Assembly: GCA_028275825.1 (NCBI GenBank)
Contig: JAPWTX010000003.1
Location: 1-64,000, forward strand
DNA from: Ignisphaera sp.
GTDB taxonomy: Archaea; Thermoproteota; Thermoprotei_A; Sulfolobales; Ignisphaeraceae
Reading direction: 5' to 3'
Length of the DNA stretch: 64,000 bases
Position 1 is the first letter of the stretch; the number at the start of each line of letters is the position of its first letter. Shown one piece after another: positions 63,906-64,000 of the stretch. A model generated the notes under the pieces. It saw nothing but the letters and a program-made list of their open reading frames with translations. It ran no database searches and was not told where the DNA came from. A program made the position numbers and the translations under genes.

Positions 63906-64000
63906 ATGTTTGTAGAGAAGCTCTTTCCCTATTCAAAGATAATGGTTAGGAATAGCTATAGTGGTTGTAGCGAGAAGTGTGATGCAAAGAAGCTGGTGGA
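63906..64000 (+). CDS. Possible gene start, cut by the window end
   Basis: From the ATG at 63906 the frame stays open for 31 codons to the window edge, encoding basic residues and a C-x3-C pair ('SGCSEKCDAKKLV'). It lies 17 bp after the zinc-finger gene in the same direction. Too short to identify or to be certain it is coding. Confidence 0.3.
   Translation, partial: MFVEKLFPYSKIMVRNSYSGCSEKCDAKKLV

Overview
The window is a piece of a hyperthermophilic crenarchaeal (Thermoprotei) chromosome, most like the Desulfurococcales/Ignisphaera part of that class. Supporting signs are reverse gyrase, Alba, the rps13-rps4-rps11-rpoD-rpl18e-rpl13-rps9-rpoN-rps2 ribosomal/RNA-polymerase string, RNA polymerase subunit D with cysteine clusters for two Fe-S centres, archaeal isoprenoid genes, an archaellum operon in the crenarchaeal order, heavy use of GTG and TTG starts and short AT-rich TATA-type promoters. 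The genome placement is inferred from gene content only.

Layout. 1-8.9 kb: an oligopeptide-type ABC transporter (two ATPases, two permeases, a very large membrane-anchored binding protein). The two ATPase genes share an almost identical 124-bp 3' end. 8.9-19.5 kb: a long co-directional information/isoprenoid block running from rps13 through RNA polymerase subunits D and N, rps2, a degenerate GHMP-kinase-like gene, isopentenyl phosphate kinase, type 2 IPP isomerase and prenyl diphosphate synthase to glutamyl-tRNA synthetase. 19.5-26.5 kb: more translation genes (L7Ae, S28e, L24e, aIF5B, S6e, aIF2 gamma, a PIN nuclease, Rpo7, Alba). Here the usual gene order is broken by inversions and an IS605/TnpB-type end scar, and a C/D box sRNA sits between rpo7 and the next gene. 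26.7-32.7 kb: reverse gyrase, TrpRS and a LysE-type exporter.

32.7-46.7 kb is more mixed. It holds a nitroreductase pseudogene, an orphan ParA next to a very AT-rich spacer, an ECF vitamin-type transporter (S, A and T subunits), two PP-loop ATP pyrophosphatases, a candidate structured ncRNA with its own promoter-like and terminator-like signals, a radical-SAM enzyme, a one-domain chromate transporter, an XPD-like helicase, GAPN and transposon debris.

46.7-64 kb is a surface/motility island. Two large membrane-anchored secreted proteins precede the archaellum operon arlB-(split arlX)-arlG-arlF-arlH-arlI-arlJ on the minus strand. Diverging from it are a small gene and a winged-helix protein with two C-terminal membrane helices (ArnR-like). 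A TFB-like protein, an extracytoplasmic Lon-type protease, a coiled-coil-like protein and a C2H2 zinc-finger protein follow. The strongest candidates for something undescribed are the structured RNA at about 39.05-39.21 kb and the regulator group beside the archaellum operon.
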